The notes: generated from the sequence alone by a model not told the origin. A stretch of DNA of 24,228 nt from JAFGHJ01 sp964523975 (GCA_964523975.1 CAZGBM010000027.1:1-24228), one strand, 5' to 3'; shown: positions 7,333 through 16,026, numbered from the stretch's first letter. Numbers and translations are program-made.

Positions 7333-8319
7333 TTACCTCCCGAAGATACTTTTCTCGGATATTCTGTCGAGAAGAGGCACAAACATGTTCATAATTAAAA
7401 TAGAATAAGAAACGCCCTCAGGATACCCGCCCCAGACTCTTATCAGAACACAAATCACTCCTCCGCCGATTCCGAATATCCATCTACCTTTGATTGTTAC
7501 CGGAGAAGTCACCGGGTCCGTCGCCATGAAAAGACCACCAAGCATCACACCTCCGGATAGTATATGAAATAGAGGAATTACAGGTGTTTTTCCCAGATAA
7601 TACAACATACCCGAAAAAATAAAAACCGCTCCGATATATCCCAGCGAGATTCTCCAGTCTGCGTACCTCCTGATAAAAAGGTACAACACACCTACAAGCA
7701 GCAGAAGGGCGGACGTTTCGCCAATGCAGCCTCCGACATTCCCGAAGAAGAGAGCTTTAAGCATATAAGTCGAATTCAAAGATTCCACTATCGACTGGAT
7801 AGGATTTACCTTAAGTAAAGTCAGAGGCGTTGCCTGTGATACTCCATCAAGAGAGGCTGTCGGGAGCCCCGATAACGTACCCCCACCAACAGGAACAGCC
7901 CAGCTACTTGTCATTATTCTTGGCCAGGAAGCCATAAGAAATGCCCTGCCTGCAAGTGCAGGATTGAAAATATTGTAACCAATACCTCCGAAAATGAGTT
8001 TTACAACAAAAATAGCGAAAGCGGAACCAACCACGGGAAGCCACCAGGGAGAATTCGCGGATATATTGAAAGCGAGAAGCATCCCGGTAACAACGGCACT
8101 GCCATCCGATACGCTGATTTTTCTTTTTGTTATTCTCCCGAAAAGATATTCCGTTCCCACTGCCGAAATCACCGAAAGTAAAGTGATAAATATGACGCTT
8201 CCTCCGAATATATGAACCGAGTATACAAAAGCAGGTAGCAACGCACCCACCACACTCCACATTATCTTTTTCGTGTCGACTTTAGATGAAATATGCGGAG
8301 CCGGGCTGATACGCAACAT
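7333..8319 (-). CDS. rnfD: Rnf electron transport complex subunit D
   Basis: Large membrane subunit (NqrB homologue) of the ion-translocating Rnf complex. It has 328 residues and about nine or ten hydrophobic helices. The covalent FMN site is DGVSQATPL with Thr164 as attachment residue. The family block YNIFNPALAGRAFL (115-128) and the late ATDPVTSP segment are intact, so it should be active. ATG at 8319 shares one base with the rnfC stop (TAATG) and is preceded by GGGAG. It leads into rnfG after 2 nt. Confidence 0.97.
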   Translation of the reverse strand: MLRISPAPHISSKVDTKKIMWSVVGALLPAFVYSVHIFGGSVIFITLLSVISAVGTEYLFGRITKRKISVSDGSAVVTGMLLAFNISANSPWWLPVVGSAFAIFVVKLIFGGIGYNIFNPALAGRAFLMASWPRIMTSSWAVPVGGGTLSGLPTASLDGVSQATPLTLLKVNPIQSIVESLNSTYMLKALFFGNVGGCIGETSALLLLVGVLYLFIRRYADWRISLGYIGAVFIFSGMLYYLGKTPVIPLFHILSGGVMLGGLFMATDPVTSPVTIKGRWIFGIGGGVICVLIRVWGGYPEGVSYSILIMNMFVPLLDRISEKSIFGR

Positions 8320-9641
8320 TATTTACTCCCTTTTGTTTTCGTTATTATTCTGTTTTTGGCTACTTTGAATTGCTGTGTAAGAGGTATCCCTGCCGGGCAA
8401 ACATAGGAACAACTTCCGCATTCCATGCAGGACAGGACACCCAGTTCTCTTGCTCTTTCCAGCTGGTCTGTTTCTATATATTTATATATTTCCGTAGGTA
8501 ATAGTTTCATAGGGCAACAGTCCACACAAGCGGCACATCTTATACAGGGCGCGGGTTCTCTTGAAATGCTCTCTTTTTCATTCTGAATAAGGATTCCGGT
8601 TGTTCCCTTGGTAACGGAAGCTTCCGGGGTTGCCTGAGATATACCCATGAGAGGACCGCCGTTTATAATTTTTGATATTTTACCGATAGGACCTTCGGCA
8701 AGTTCAATAATGTATTCGAAAGGCGTCCCTATGGGTACGAGGAAATTCGATTGATGTCTAATATTTCCCGTTACGGTAACCACTCTTTCGAAAAGAGGTT
8801 TGGATAGATACACGGCTTCATATATCGCAAAAGCCGTTCCCACATTCTGAACATAAGCTCCCACGTCAAAAGGCAGGCCGCCTTCCGGAACTTTTTTTCC
8901 CGTTACGGCTTCGATCAGTTGTTTTTCCGAGCCCTGCGGATATTTGGTTTTCAGCGCGACGAATTTTGCCCAGGGGAAAAACGATGCGGAACTTTTCATA
9001 TTTTCGAGTGCGTCGAGTTTATTGGATTCAATGGCAATCCATACATTCTCGGGTTTGATTGTTCTCCTCAATATATCGACGCCTTTCATTATCTCTTCCG
9101 CTCTTTCCATCATCAAACGGTAATCGGAAGCGAGATACGGTTCGCACTCAATTCCGTTTATTATCAAATCTTTTATTTCCTTGTTGGGAGGAACTTGTAA
9201 TTTAAAATAGGTAGGGAAAGCTGCTCCGCCCATACCCACAATACCGCTATCCTTTATAATATCGATAAGCTTTTCCCCGGGAATATCCGATATTTTATCT
9301 CTTTTTTTCTCTTTGAAGGGTTCCGGATTCTCTTTGTTTACTTTTATTCTCATCGCTTCTTTTCTGCCGCCCAGAGGATGCGGGTACGTCACTACTCCCA
9401 TATAAGTTCCGTTTGCGGGAGAGTGAAGTGGCACAGATAATTTTCCGGATTCTTTTGCAATTTTCTGCCCTATCTTTACTTCTTCTCCCTTTTCGACGAT
9501 TGGTTTGGAAGGAATTCCCGTATGCTGGGACAGGTGAAGATACAGAAATTCAGGCAGAGCGATTTTCTTTATTTTACAATTTTTTGATTTCTCTTTATAA
9601 TAATGTGGATGTATGCCGCCTTTAAACGTTAGGAGTCTCAA
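8319..9641 (-). CDS. rnfC: Rnf electron transport complex subunit C
   Basis: Peripheral NAD(H)-side subunit. The 440 residues contain the N-terminal TFKGGIHP motif (5-12) and the NADH/FMN-binding loop GMGGAAFPT (136-144). Two C-terminal [4Fe-4S] motifs follow: CIRCAACVDCCP (Cys366, 369, 372, 376) and CMECGSCSYVCP (Cys405, 408, 411, 415). Start is TTG at 9641. An in-frame stop lies just upstream, AAGGA precedes it at good spacing, and the family N-terminus begins here. It overlaps the end of ftsX by 20 nt in another frame, so ftsX and rnfC must share a transcript. Confidence 0.97.
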   Translation of the reverse strand: MRLLTFKGGIHPHYYKEKSKNCKIKKIALPEFLYLHLSQHTGIPSKPIVEKGEEVKIGQKIAKESGKLSVPLHSPANGTYMGVVTYPHPLGGRKEAMRIKVNKENPEPFKEKKRDKISDIPGEKLIDIIKDSGIVGMGGAAFPTYFKLQVPPNKEIKDLIINGIECEPYLASDYRLMMERAEEIMKGVDILRRTIKPENVWIAIESNKLDALENMKSSASFFPWAKFVALKTKYPQGSEKQLIEAVTGKKVPEGGLPFDVGAYVQNVGTAFAIYEAVYLSKPLFERVVTVTGNIRHQSNFLVPIGTPFEYIIELAEGPIGKISKIINGGPLMGISQATPEASVTKGTTGILIQNEKESISREPAPCIRCAACVDCCPMKLLPTEIYKYIETDQLERARELGVLSCMECGSCSYVCPAGIPLTQQFKVAKNRIITKTKGSK

Positions 9642-10497
9642 ATTTCATTTCCTTTGAAGTTGATTTTACCGCCAACTTACTTCCTATCATACCCAGTATT
9701 ATCCCAAAAACTATCGTCCCTATTATTACGAAATTGTTAGGAAAATAAAACTTTACGAAAAATTTTGAGGTTACTTGATAAATTAAATACAAAAGCCCTC
9801 CACTCATAATACCAGCTATACCTCCTTCTATCGAACCTGCAAGTATAAAAGGAGCATGAATCGTTTTTTCCGTGGCTCCGACGAGTTTCATTACCTCTAT
9901 GGTTCTCTTTCGGGCGAGGACCGTAAGCCGTACAGTATTGGATATCACAAAAACGGAGGCAAAACTAATTACTATTCCGAGAAGTATATCAAAGAGAAAC
10001 AAAATTTTTACCACTCTGTCCAATCTGTTTATCCAGCTTTCCCCGTATTCTACAGATATAAATTCATCGAAAATGTCTATCTTTTCGGAAACTTCCTTTA
10101 CTTTTTCGGGCGAAGTAAATCCGTCTTTTAATTTTACGCTGAAAGAAGCTGGCAGAGGATTGGTTTTGACTGCTTCGATCAGACTCGGGGCGTCTTTTAT
10201 CTCTTCTTTAAATTTTAAAAGCGCTTCTTCTTTGCTGATGTACACCACCTTTTCCACGCCCACCATAGACAAAAGCTTTTCCGACAACTCCTCCACCTGT
10301 TTTTCAGGTAGATTTTCCCTCAAAAAAGCGTTTATCTCGACTTTTTCCCTGGCAAGGCGTATTACTCCAAAAAGGTTAAAGGTACCCCAGAGAAAAGCTC
10401 CGAGAAGAAACAGTGAAAAGAACATTATCCCTATGGCGATAAAAGTCATAACGCCATTTCTCCTGAGTCCTATCAAAGCTTCCCGTAATGCGAACAT
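9622..10497 (-). CDS. ftsX: Cell division protein FtsX
   Basis: Membrane partner of FtsE. The pair transmits a divisome signal that activates periplasmic peptidoglycan hydrolases. The 291 residues show the family layout: cytosolic N-terminus, TM1 (about 17-40), a periplasmic loop (about 55-165) containing the usual FtsX extracellular domain, then three more helices (about 168-190, 218-240, 258-276). ARKRTIEVMKLVGAT before the third helix is the typical coupling segment. ATG at 10497 is one base after the ftsE stop. Its 3' end overlaps rnfC by 20 nt. Confidence 0.95.
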   Translation of the reverse strand: MFALREALIGLRRNGVMTFIAIGIMFFSLFLLGAFLWGTFNLFGVIRLAREKVEINAFLRENLPEKQVEELSEKLLSMVGVEKVVYISKEEALLKFKEEIKDAPSLIEAVKTNPLPASFSVKLKDGFTSPEKVKEVSEKIDIFDEFISVEYGESWINRLDRVVKILFLFDILLGIVISFASVFVISNTVRLTVLARKRTIEVMKLVGATEKTIHAPFILAGSIEGGIAGIMSGGLLYLIYQVTSKFFVKFYFPNNFVIIGTIVFGIILGMIGSKLAVKSTSKEMKFETPNV

Positions 10498-10498
10498 C

Positions 10499-11155
10499 TT
10501 ATTGTTTTACTATCTGTCCTTGCTCGAGATGCACGAATTTACCACCCATTCTTTTAGAAAGTTCTACGGCGTGAGTAGCCATCAAAACGGCAGTCCCCGC
10601 CGTATTTACCTCCTGCAAAATTTTAATGATTTCTTCCGAACCTTCCGGGTCAATATTTCCGGTGGGCTCATCGGCAAGAAGAATGAAAGGTTCCCTGACC
10701 AGCGCTCGCGCAATTGCCGTTTTCTGCTGTTCTCCACCCGAAAGAGTGTAAGGGAAATCGTTTCTTTTGTGCGAAAGACCTACAAGAGTCAGCGCTTTCA
10801 TAACTTTCTCTCTCATTTTTCTGCCCGATTGTCCCGTAACTTCCAAGGCAAAAGCTACGTTTTCGTAAACCGTTTTATCCGTCAGCAATTTAAAATCCTG
10901 AAAGATAATACCTATTCTTCTTCTAAGAAAAGGAATTTCCGATTCTTTTATGGTCGAGGACAGGAAACCGGCTACGGCAATCTCTCCTTCATCCGGGAAA
11001 AGATCCATATATATGAGACGAAGAAGGGTTGTTTTACCTGAACCTGTTTGCCCGGTGAGAAAAATGAATTCGCCTTTGCCTATAGACAGGTCTACGTTTT
11101 TTAGAGCGTACCAGCCTTTTCTGAATCTTATACTAACGTTTCTGATTTCGATCAT
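10499..11155 (-). CDS. ftsE: Cell division ATP-binding protein FtsE
   Basis: ABC ATPase that drives FtsX. All nucleotide-binding elements are in place in the 218 residues: Walker A GQTGSGKT (35-42), Q-loop IIFQDF (84-89), signature LSGGEQQ (138-144), Walker B ILLADEP (158-164) and switch His in MATHA. It is the first gene of the eight-gene minus-strand operon ending in mfd. ATG at 11155 has no clear ribosome site. A TTGACA/TATAAT pair with a short spacer lies about 20 nt upstream. Confidence 0.97.
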   Translation of the reverse strand: MIEIRNVSIRFRKGWYALKNVDLSIGKGEFIFLTGQTGSGKTTLLRLIYMDLFPDEGEIAVAGFLSSTIKESEIPFLRRRIGIIFQDFKLLTDKTVYENVAFALEVTGQSGRKMREKVMKALTLVGLSHKRNDFPYTLSGGEQQKTAIARALVREPFILLADEPTGNIDPEGSEEIIKILQEVNTAGTAVLMATHAVELSKRMGGKFVHLEQGQIVKQ

Positions 11156-11175
11156 TTGCTTTTATCGTTCGTAAG

Positions 11176-11201
11176 ATTATATTAACTGGAGCTTTTGTCA
11201 A
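11176..11201 (-). promoter_or_regulatory. Candidate ftsE-rnf-mfd operon promoter
   Basis: On the minus strand, consensus TTGACA (11201-11196) and consensus TATAAT (11181-11176) are separated by 14 nt. Both hexamers are perfect but the spacer is about 3 nt shorter than usual. The leader to the ftsE ATG would be only about 10-15 nt. It is the only strong candidate upstream of the operon. Confidence 0.5.
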
Positions 11202-11249
11202 GATGCGAGGGTGGAGAGGTTTAGCAATCCCCAAAAGTTCTTACTTGTA

Positions 11250-11315
11250 AATCTTTAAAATCTGACAGCCGGAGAGATACAGGTTTTCTCGACGAAAGAA
11301 TTTACTTTAAAGATT
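11250..11315. repeat. 10-bp inverted repeat in the ftsE/Trm112 divergent region
   Basis: AATCTTTAAA at 11250-11259 is matched by TTTAAAGATT at 11306-11315, arms 46 bp apart. Both arms lie between the two divergent transcription units. They could be a paired binding site or a leader stem; nothing else identifies the function. Confidence 0.35.
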
Positions 11316-11335
11316 AAGTTCGCACTTGCAAAAGG

Positions 11336-11366
11336 TTGCACAAAGCTTAAAATTAATTATTTTAAG
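11336..11366 (+). promoter_or_regulatory. Candidate promoter with overlapping palindrome
   Basis: TTGCAC (11336-11341), 16 nt and TATTTT (11358-11363) make a moderate promoter for the Trm112-C25-SLOG operon. Overlapping the -10 is a perfect 8-bp inverted repeat CTTAAAAT / ATTTTAAG with a 5-nt centre (11346-11366), placed where an operator would block polymerase. This is sequence pattern only. Confidence 0.35.
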
Positions 11367-11397
11367 TATTACCTTTAATAAAAAAGGAGGCGTTCAG

Positions 11398-11562
11398 ATG
11401 ATAAAAAAAGAATTATTGGATATACTTGTTTGTCCAAAATGCAAAGGTTCGTTGAGGTTGGATAAAGAAAAAGGCAGGTTAATATGCAAGGAATGCAAGC
11501 TTGCCTATCCTATTAAAGACGACATACCTGTGATGTTGATTGAAGAAGCGGAAGAAATATGA
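11398..11562 (+). CDS. Trm112-like zinc-ribbon protein (UPF0434/YcaR family)
   Basis: A 54-residue protein with two CPxC/CxxC knuckles (Cys12, Cys15, Cys30, Cys33) and the family ending YPIKDDIPVML. Trm112 relatives bind zinc and in eukaryotes and archaea activate methyltransferases; the bacterial short form has no firmly assigned role. The start at 11398 is set by AAGGAGG placed 6 nt before it; an upstream in-frame Met at 11326 would add unconserved residues. It overlaps the next gene by 4 nt (ATGA), so it is translationally coupled to a secreted protease, an odd partner. Confidence 0.9.
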   Translation: MIKKELLDILVCPKCKGSLRLDKEKGRLICKECKLAYPIKDDIPVMLIEEAEEI

Positions 11563-14500
11563 TTTTGTTGTGTATATTCTCTTTAATCACAATTCTTTCG
11601 GATACGCCGGACTCTCTGGTTATCAAGTATACGGCAGAATACGAAAAAAACGCTGTTGGAGATAAAGTCTGGTACGACTTAAAAGACGGCGATTTCTTCC
11701 CGGAGGGAAAAGGGTTCCCTGAACTGGCTTCAGTAAAAAGAAGGATATTGACACCTGTAAAAGGCAAAATCGAATTGACGTATAATGTTTTAAGTATCCT
11801 TAACGAAAAAGGAATCCCGACAGTTCTGCGTCATTATGGAGATGAACAAACAAGAGAAGTACCGGAAATTTACACTCCGTCTCCTGTAACGATAACGGAA
11901 AACCATCCTTCCCCGCATGGCAATGCCACAATTCTTATAAATCCTTTTTCCTTTGACGGGAGGAAAGTACAGGTTAGAAATTCGATTTTGATTAAGATTT
12001 ATTTTAGAGGCGGCAAATGGATTAGACCGAGAGGGTATCAGGAAAAAAATTCCCGTATCTTTCTGAATGAAACCAGAGGGGAAAGAATAAGAACATCGGC
12101 CACTCGCGGTATCCGCCAGGGAGCTTTTTTGTATGCTAAATTAAAAACCACAAATGAAGGCTTATATGAGGTCACACCGGAAGATTTACGGGGAATAGGT
12201 ATTAATCCCTCATCGATCGACCCAGAGAAGATAGAAGTTCTTGGCGGGTATGACAGGATAATGCGTTGGAATATGGATAGTCTTGAATCTATGGATACAC
12301 TTCCGGGTGTACTACCCGCAATATATGAAGTTGACGGAGACGGAATTTTCGAAGAGGGTGAAAGGATTATTTTTTATGCTCATTCTCTTTCCGGATGGAA
12401 CAGGAACAGGTTTACGAATACCGTTGATTTTTATTATCACCCTTATACGGATACAAATGTTTACTGGCTCCGTTTCGGAGGCACAAGCCCTTTAGAAATG
12501 GAACAAATATCCGAAACCGGCGGCGAGAATGTTCTTCATTTTACCGAGACGCTTCATCTTGAGAAAGACAGTATCAGCCCTTTAAAAAGCGGGCTGGCAT
12601 GGGGATGGAAAGAATTAAATACGACATCAGGTTCTTCTCAAAATAGTATTAACACAACTTTCAATGCTCCGAACGCTTATAATAGCGAAACGATAATCCG
12701 TGTGGCTTTTTATCCTAAGGTTACAGGGAGCTATGATATTCAGGTTTCTTTGAATGGTGAAAGTAGCATCAAAACGGTTGTGGTAACTTTCGGGGATTTC
12801 CCGGCCACGCAAAGAAAGATTTTTACGGACACCATTGATGCTCTTAATTCCGGTTTGAACAATTTAGTTGTTACGCTCCAGAGTACTGACCAATCCATAA
12901 TTATGGACTACATAGAAGTAAGCTACGAAAGAAGACCGGTTGCAGAAGGAGATAAGCTATTAATAACTCAGGATTCATCTTTTATCAGGAACTATACGGC
13001 AACCGGATTTACAATAGAGCCTTATCTCTTGGATGTCAACAGTGATAGAGTACCTTCTCTTGTGTCTCATACATTCGGTAATGGCAATGTTAGTTTTTCT
13101 TCCGGCTCCCGGAAAATATTGCTGCAGTCTTATCCTCATTCCATAGAGAGTATATCTCTGGCAGACCCGGCTTCTTTGCTTACGGGCGGGGCAGATTGGA
13201 TCGTCATAACAGCGGAAGAATTTATCTCACCATCTTTGAGATTAAAGGGCTGGAGAGGAAATCACTTAAGAGATATTTCTTCTCCCACAGCACAGGTTGT
13301 AAAAATTGAGGAAATCTACGATAATTTTTCTTATGGAGTCAGGGACCCATCCGCAATAAAAAGATTTTTAAATTGGACTCAAACCAACTGGAATCCGCCG
13401 GTCAGTTATGTCTTATTGTTTGGCGACGGCAGTTATGACGACAAAAATCTGATGGGAATGCCGGAAGGGAAAACTTCATTTATTCCCATACATACTGACG
13501 GTACTACTATTTATCAGACTGCCGGTTATCTTCAATCAAATCCTTCCTGGGATAGCTGGTTTGCGGATTTCAACGAGGATAATACTCAGGATATACCTAT
13601 CGGCAGGGTAACTGCGTCCAGTATTTCGGAAGCAAAGGGCTGGGTGGATAAGCTAATTGATTACGAGAAGAGCACCGGTGATTGGAGAACGAAGACTATA
13701 ATTCTGGCAGATGATGCGTTTACAAACACCGGTTATTCTTCTGAGGATATTAAACATACAACTTACTCGGAGGGAATTTCCGATTTATTACCTGATTGGG
13801 TTTATCGGGACAAGATCTATCTGATGGAGTATCCTATGGTATCAGAAACAAAACCCGCTGCCAAAAATGCCCATCTCGAAGCGATGAAAGAGGGTGCGCT
13901 TGCAGCGTTCTATCTCGGACATGGTAACCTGAGAGGGATTACACACGAGGCGGTTTTCCAGATTCAGGATGTAAATCTTTTGTCCAACTGGAGAAAAACT
14001 CCCTTTTATTACTTCGGTTCCTGTGACGTCGGCTACTTTGAGCGTCCGGATGAAAACAGCCTTGCCGATAAATTAAATCTTTATAAAGATGGCGGTAGTA
14101 TAGTTTCGATTGCTTCCGGAAGGGCTACCGGCTATACTGATAATGGCAATCTGGGAGTGAGAATAGCACAAAATCTTTTTAACTATTCCGTTGCTACTGC
14201 CGGGGATGCTTTTCTTCTTGCAAAGGAGGGAGGAGGCGATAAAACTTACACGTTTTTCGGAGACCCGGCAACGTCGATACTTCTCGATTCCGTATCGCTT
14301 GATGTTGCAATACCCGATACTGCTCGGGGCGGGTTGCAGTTAGAGATCAGAGGGACTATTCGTAACTCGGCAGAAAAAGTTTTCTGTTTTCTTAATGAGG
14401 CAAGTTACGATACTACTTTAGATGCAAGGGAAGGCACCGGACCGATAGTTCCCAAAATTATAACAAAAGAAGGGAAAACAATATTCAAAGGCAGCGCTCC

Positions 14501-15263
14501 TGTAGTTAATGACTCTTTTACTGTAAAAGTGAACATTCCGTATGATATAGAAGCGGATTCAGGTAAAATTTCTCTTTATTCGCGGGGCGAGAAAGAATCA
14601 TACTTTTCTTCTAAAATATACTTCACCCAGGGTTCTCCTCCGGCAGATACTCTTCCTCCTTCTGTAGCATTCAAAATAAAGGATAGAATAGTTGGAAAGG
14701 GAGGTCTAATACCTTCTTCGGGAGAAATGACTCTTGTCGTTAGTGACAGCAGCGGACTCGATTTGAGAGCCGGTTCCAACCTTCAGGTTGCAATTAATAA
14801 TGGTTCAGAGATTTTCCTGGCAGACAGATTTACTTACATTACAGGGAGTTCGACAACAGGGGAAGTTCCGGTTTCCTATAAAACTCCGTTTTTATCCGAT
14901 ACCATTAGTTTTGAAGTGCTTGCAAAGGATAATGCTGGAAATATCGCGACTGTCAGGATAGCTTTCAAAACAGGAGAAGAAGAATTGCTGTGGAATGTCG
15001 ATAACTACCCGAACCCGATGAAAGATAAAACAGTCATAGTTTATCATCTTTCCGAGGAAGTTAACGTAGAGATAAAAATATTCACAATAGCGGGAAGACT
15101 GGTCAAAGAATTATATCCTGGCATCTCCAGATACGGACCGAACTACGCGGAATGGGACGGCAGGGATAGACTGGGTAGAAAGGTTTCCAACGGTGTTTAT
15201 TATTACGTGATAAAAGCGGGTGATGGGGAGCCCTACTACGGCAAAATAGCGGTAATAAGATGA
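11559..15263 (+). CDS. Secreted gingipain-family (C25) cysteine protease with C-terminal sorting domain
   Basis: A 1234-residue exported protein related to gingipains and PorU. A short hydrophobic signal segment occupies 1-14. It is followed by a PorU-like N-terminal beta-rich region, a C25 peptidase core (about 545-915), an Ig-like region (about 1030-1140) and a terminal domain from about 1149 (NYPNPMKDKT) of the T9SS type A / FlgD-like kind. The catalytic pair appears intact: His788 in YLGHG and Cys822 in GSCDVGYF, 34 apart; gingipain R has 33. PorU-type sortases and true gingipains cannot be separated with confidence from sequence alone. It starts inside the preceding gene (ATGA) and ends in an ATGA overlap with the next. 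A sorting domain implies a type IX-like secretion system, of which no component is here. Confidence 0.92.
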   Translation: MILLCIFSLITILSDTPDSLVIKYTAEYEKNAVGDKVWYDLKDGDFFPEGKGFPELASVKRRILTPVKGKIELTYNVLSILNEKGIPTVLRHYGDEQTREVPEIYTPSPVTITENHPSPHGNATILINPFSFDGRKVQVRNSILIKIYFRGGKWIRPRGYQEKNSRIFLNETRGERIRTSATRGIRQGAFLYAKLKTTNEGLYEVTPEDLRGIGINPSSIDPEKIEVLGGYDRIMRWNMDSLESMDTLPGVLPAIYEVDGDGIFEEGERIIFYAHSLSGWNRNRFTNTVDFYYHPYTDTNVYWLRFGGTSPLEMEQISETGGENVLHFTETLHLEKDSISPLKSGLAWGWKELNTTSGSSQNSINTTFNAPNAYNSETIIRVAFYPKVTGSYDIQVSLNGESSIKTVVVTFGDFPATQRKIFTDTIDALNSGLNNLVVTLQSTDQSIIMDYIEVSYERRPVAEGDKLLITQDSSFIRNYTATGFTIEPYLLDVNSDRVPSLVSHTFGNGNVSFSSGSRKILLQSYPHSIESISLADPASLLTGGADWIVITAEEFISPSLRLKGWRGNHLRDISSPTAQVVKIEEIYDNFSYGVRDPSAIKRFLNWTQTNWNPPVSYVLLFGDGSYDDKNLMGMPEGKTSFIPIHTDGTTIYQTAGYLQSNPSWDSWFADFNEDNTQDIPIGRVTASSISEAKGWVDKLIDYEKSTGDWRTKTIILADDAFTNTGYSSEDIKHTTYSEGISDLLPDWVYRDKIYLMEYPMVSETKPAAKNAHLEAMKEGALAAFYLGHGNLRGITHEAVFQIQDVNLLSNWRKTPFYYFGSCDVGYFERPDENSLADKLNLYKDGGSIVSIASGRATGYTDNGNLGVRIAQNLFNYSVATAGDAFLLAKEGGGDKTYTFFGDPATSILLDSVSLDVAIPDTARGGLQLEIRGTIRNSAEKVFCFLNEASYDTTLDAREGTGPIVPKIITKEGKTIFKGSAPVVNDSFTVKVNIPYDIEADSGKISLYSRGEKESYFSSKIYFTQGSPPADTLPPSVAFKIKDRIVGKGGLIPSSGEMTLVVSDSSGLDLRAGSNLQVAINNGSEIFLADRFTYITGSSTTGEVPVSYKTPFLSDTISFEVLAKDNAGNIATVRIAFKTGEEELLWNVDNYPNPMKDKTVIVYHLSEEVNVEIKIFTIAGRLVKELYPGISRYGPNYAEWDGRDRLGRKVSNGVYYYVIKAGDGEPYYGKIAVIR

Positions 15264-15712
15264 AACTGGTTGGCGTTATCGGAGGTTCGACTATTCCGGA
15301 AAACATATATAAAACAGCTTACGAAATGGGAAAGCTGATAGGAGAAAGGGATTATGTTTTGATAACCGGTGGATTGGGAGGGGTTATGGAAGCCGCTTCA
15401 AAAGGAGCAAAGGAAAAGGGAGGTCTGGTTATCGGAATACTGCCGGGTAATTCCAGACGGACTGCCAACAAGTGGGTTGACGTTCCCATAGTTACCGGTA
15501 TGAATCATGCCAGAAATGTAATTATCGCGCAAAGCGCGGATGTATTGATAGCAATCGATGGTGCGGTGGGAACGCAGAGCGAAATAGCTTTCGGCAATAT
15601 ATACAAGAAGAAAATAATAGGAATAGAATGCAACATACCTCTACCTTTTGAAAAAGTCGATTCTCCGGAAGAAGCAATAGAAAAAGTAGACGAGTTTTTT
15701 TCAAAAAAGTAA
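15260..15712 (+). CDS. SLOG-fold nucleotide-binding protein, TIGR00725 family
   Basis: A 150-residue Rossmann-like protein related to LOG and DprA. Motifs in order: VIGGS (6-10), TGGLGGVMEA (36-45), LPG (61-63), MNHARN (81-86) and GAVGTQSEIA (101-110). True LOG cytokinin phosphoribohydrolases carry PGGxGTxxE. Here the corresponding element is GAVGTQSE, as in the TIGR00725 family, whose substrate is not established; a nucleotide or nucleotide-derived ligand is likely. It overlaps the protease gene by 4 nt. The frame ends in a Lys-rich FFSKK tail before a repeat-filled spacer. Confidence 0.88.
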   Translation: MKLVGVIGGSTIPENIYKTAYEMGKLIGERDYVLITGGLGGVMEAASKGAKEKGGLVIGILPGNSRRTANKWVDVPIVTGMNHARNVIIAQSADVLIAIDGAVGTQSEIAFGNIYKKKIIGIECNIPLPFEKVDSPEEAIEKVDEFFSKK

Positions 15713-16026
15713 CCTCAGATTACACAAAAGCACAAATTTTTAGTTTTGTTTACCCCTCACACAACCTATTTTTTGACAACAAATAGCACAAATTACACAA
15801 ATAAATTAAGAAGAATTTTTTACATATAAAATAAGGTTTTTTTAATATTCGTGCTATTCGTGTGATTCGTTGTTACCCTCTGCTGTAGTGAAAAGATTTA
15901 AAAAAAACAATAAAATTTAGTGTCTTTTGTGTGTTTCGTGGTTAAACAAAGTTAGGGGGGGTTCCCTTGACAACGAAATAAGTTTTTCTATATTTATTCG
16001 GATAATATAAAGATAAGGAGAAATAA
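15713..16026. repeat. Intergenic region with inverted nonamer repeats
   Basis: No gene visible. Positions 15782-15808 divide into 9-base units (AATAGCACA, AATTACACA, AATAAATTA), and a related stretch lies at about 15718-15736. The opposite orientation appears at 15847-15873 (ATTCGTGCT, ATTCGTGTG, ATTCGTTGT). A third array at 15919-15945 (GTGTCTTTT, GTGTGTTTC, GTGGTTAAA) matches the repeat at the end of mfd (2258-2277). The right end holds the hom promoter and a strong ribosome site, AAGGAG at 16015-16020. Confidence 0.6.
15967..15994 (+). promoter_or_regulatory. hom promoter
   Basis: Consensus TTGACA (15967-15972), 16-nt spacer, TATATT (15989-15994). The ATG of hom is 32 nt downstream with AAGGAG in between, giving an ordinary leader of about 25 nt. 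Confidence 0.65.

Noticed and set aside
9872..11041. 389-codon + strand frame opposite ftsX and ftsE
   Set aside because: Ser/Arg/Phe-rich translation with no domain, lying antisense to two clearly conserved genes; a shadow frame.
11326..11397. 24-residue upstream extension of the Trm112-like gene
   Set aside because: The family begins near the ATG at 11398, which has AAGGAGG at ideal spacing; the extension crosses the likely promoter.
15718..15945. Possible CRISPR array in the repeat-rich spacer before hom
   Set aside because: Units are 9 bp, degenerate and without regular unique spacers; no cas genes nearby.
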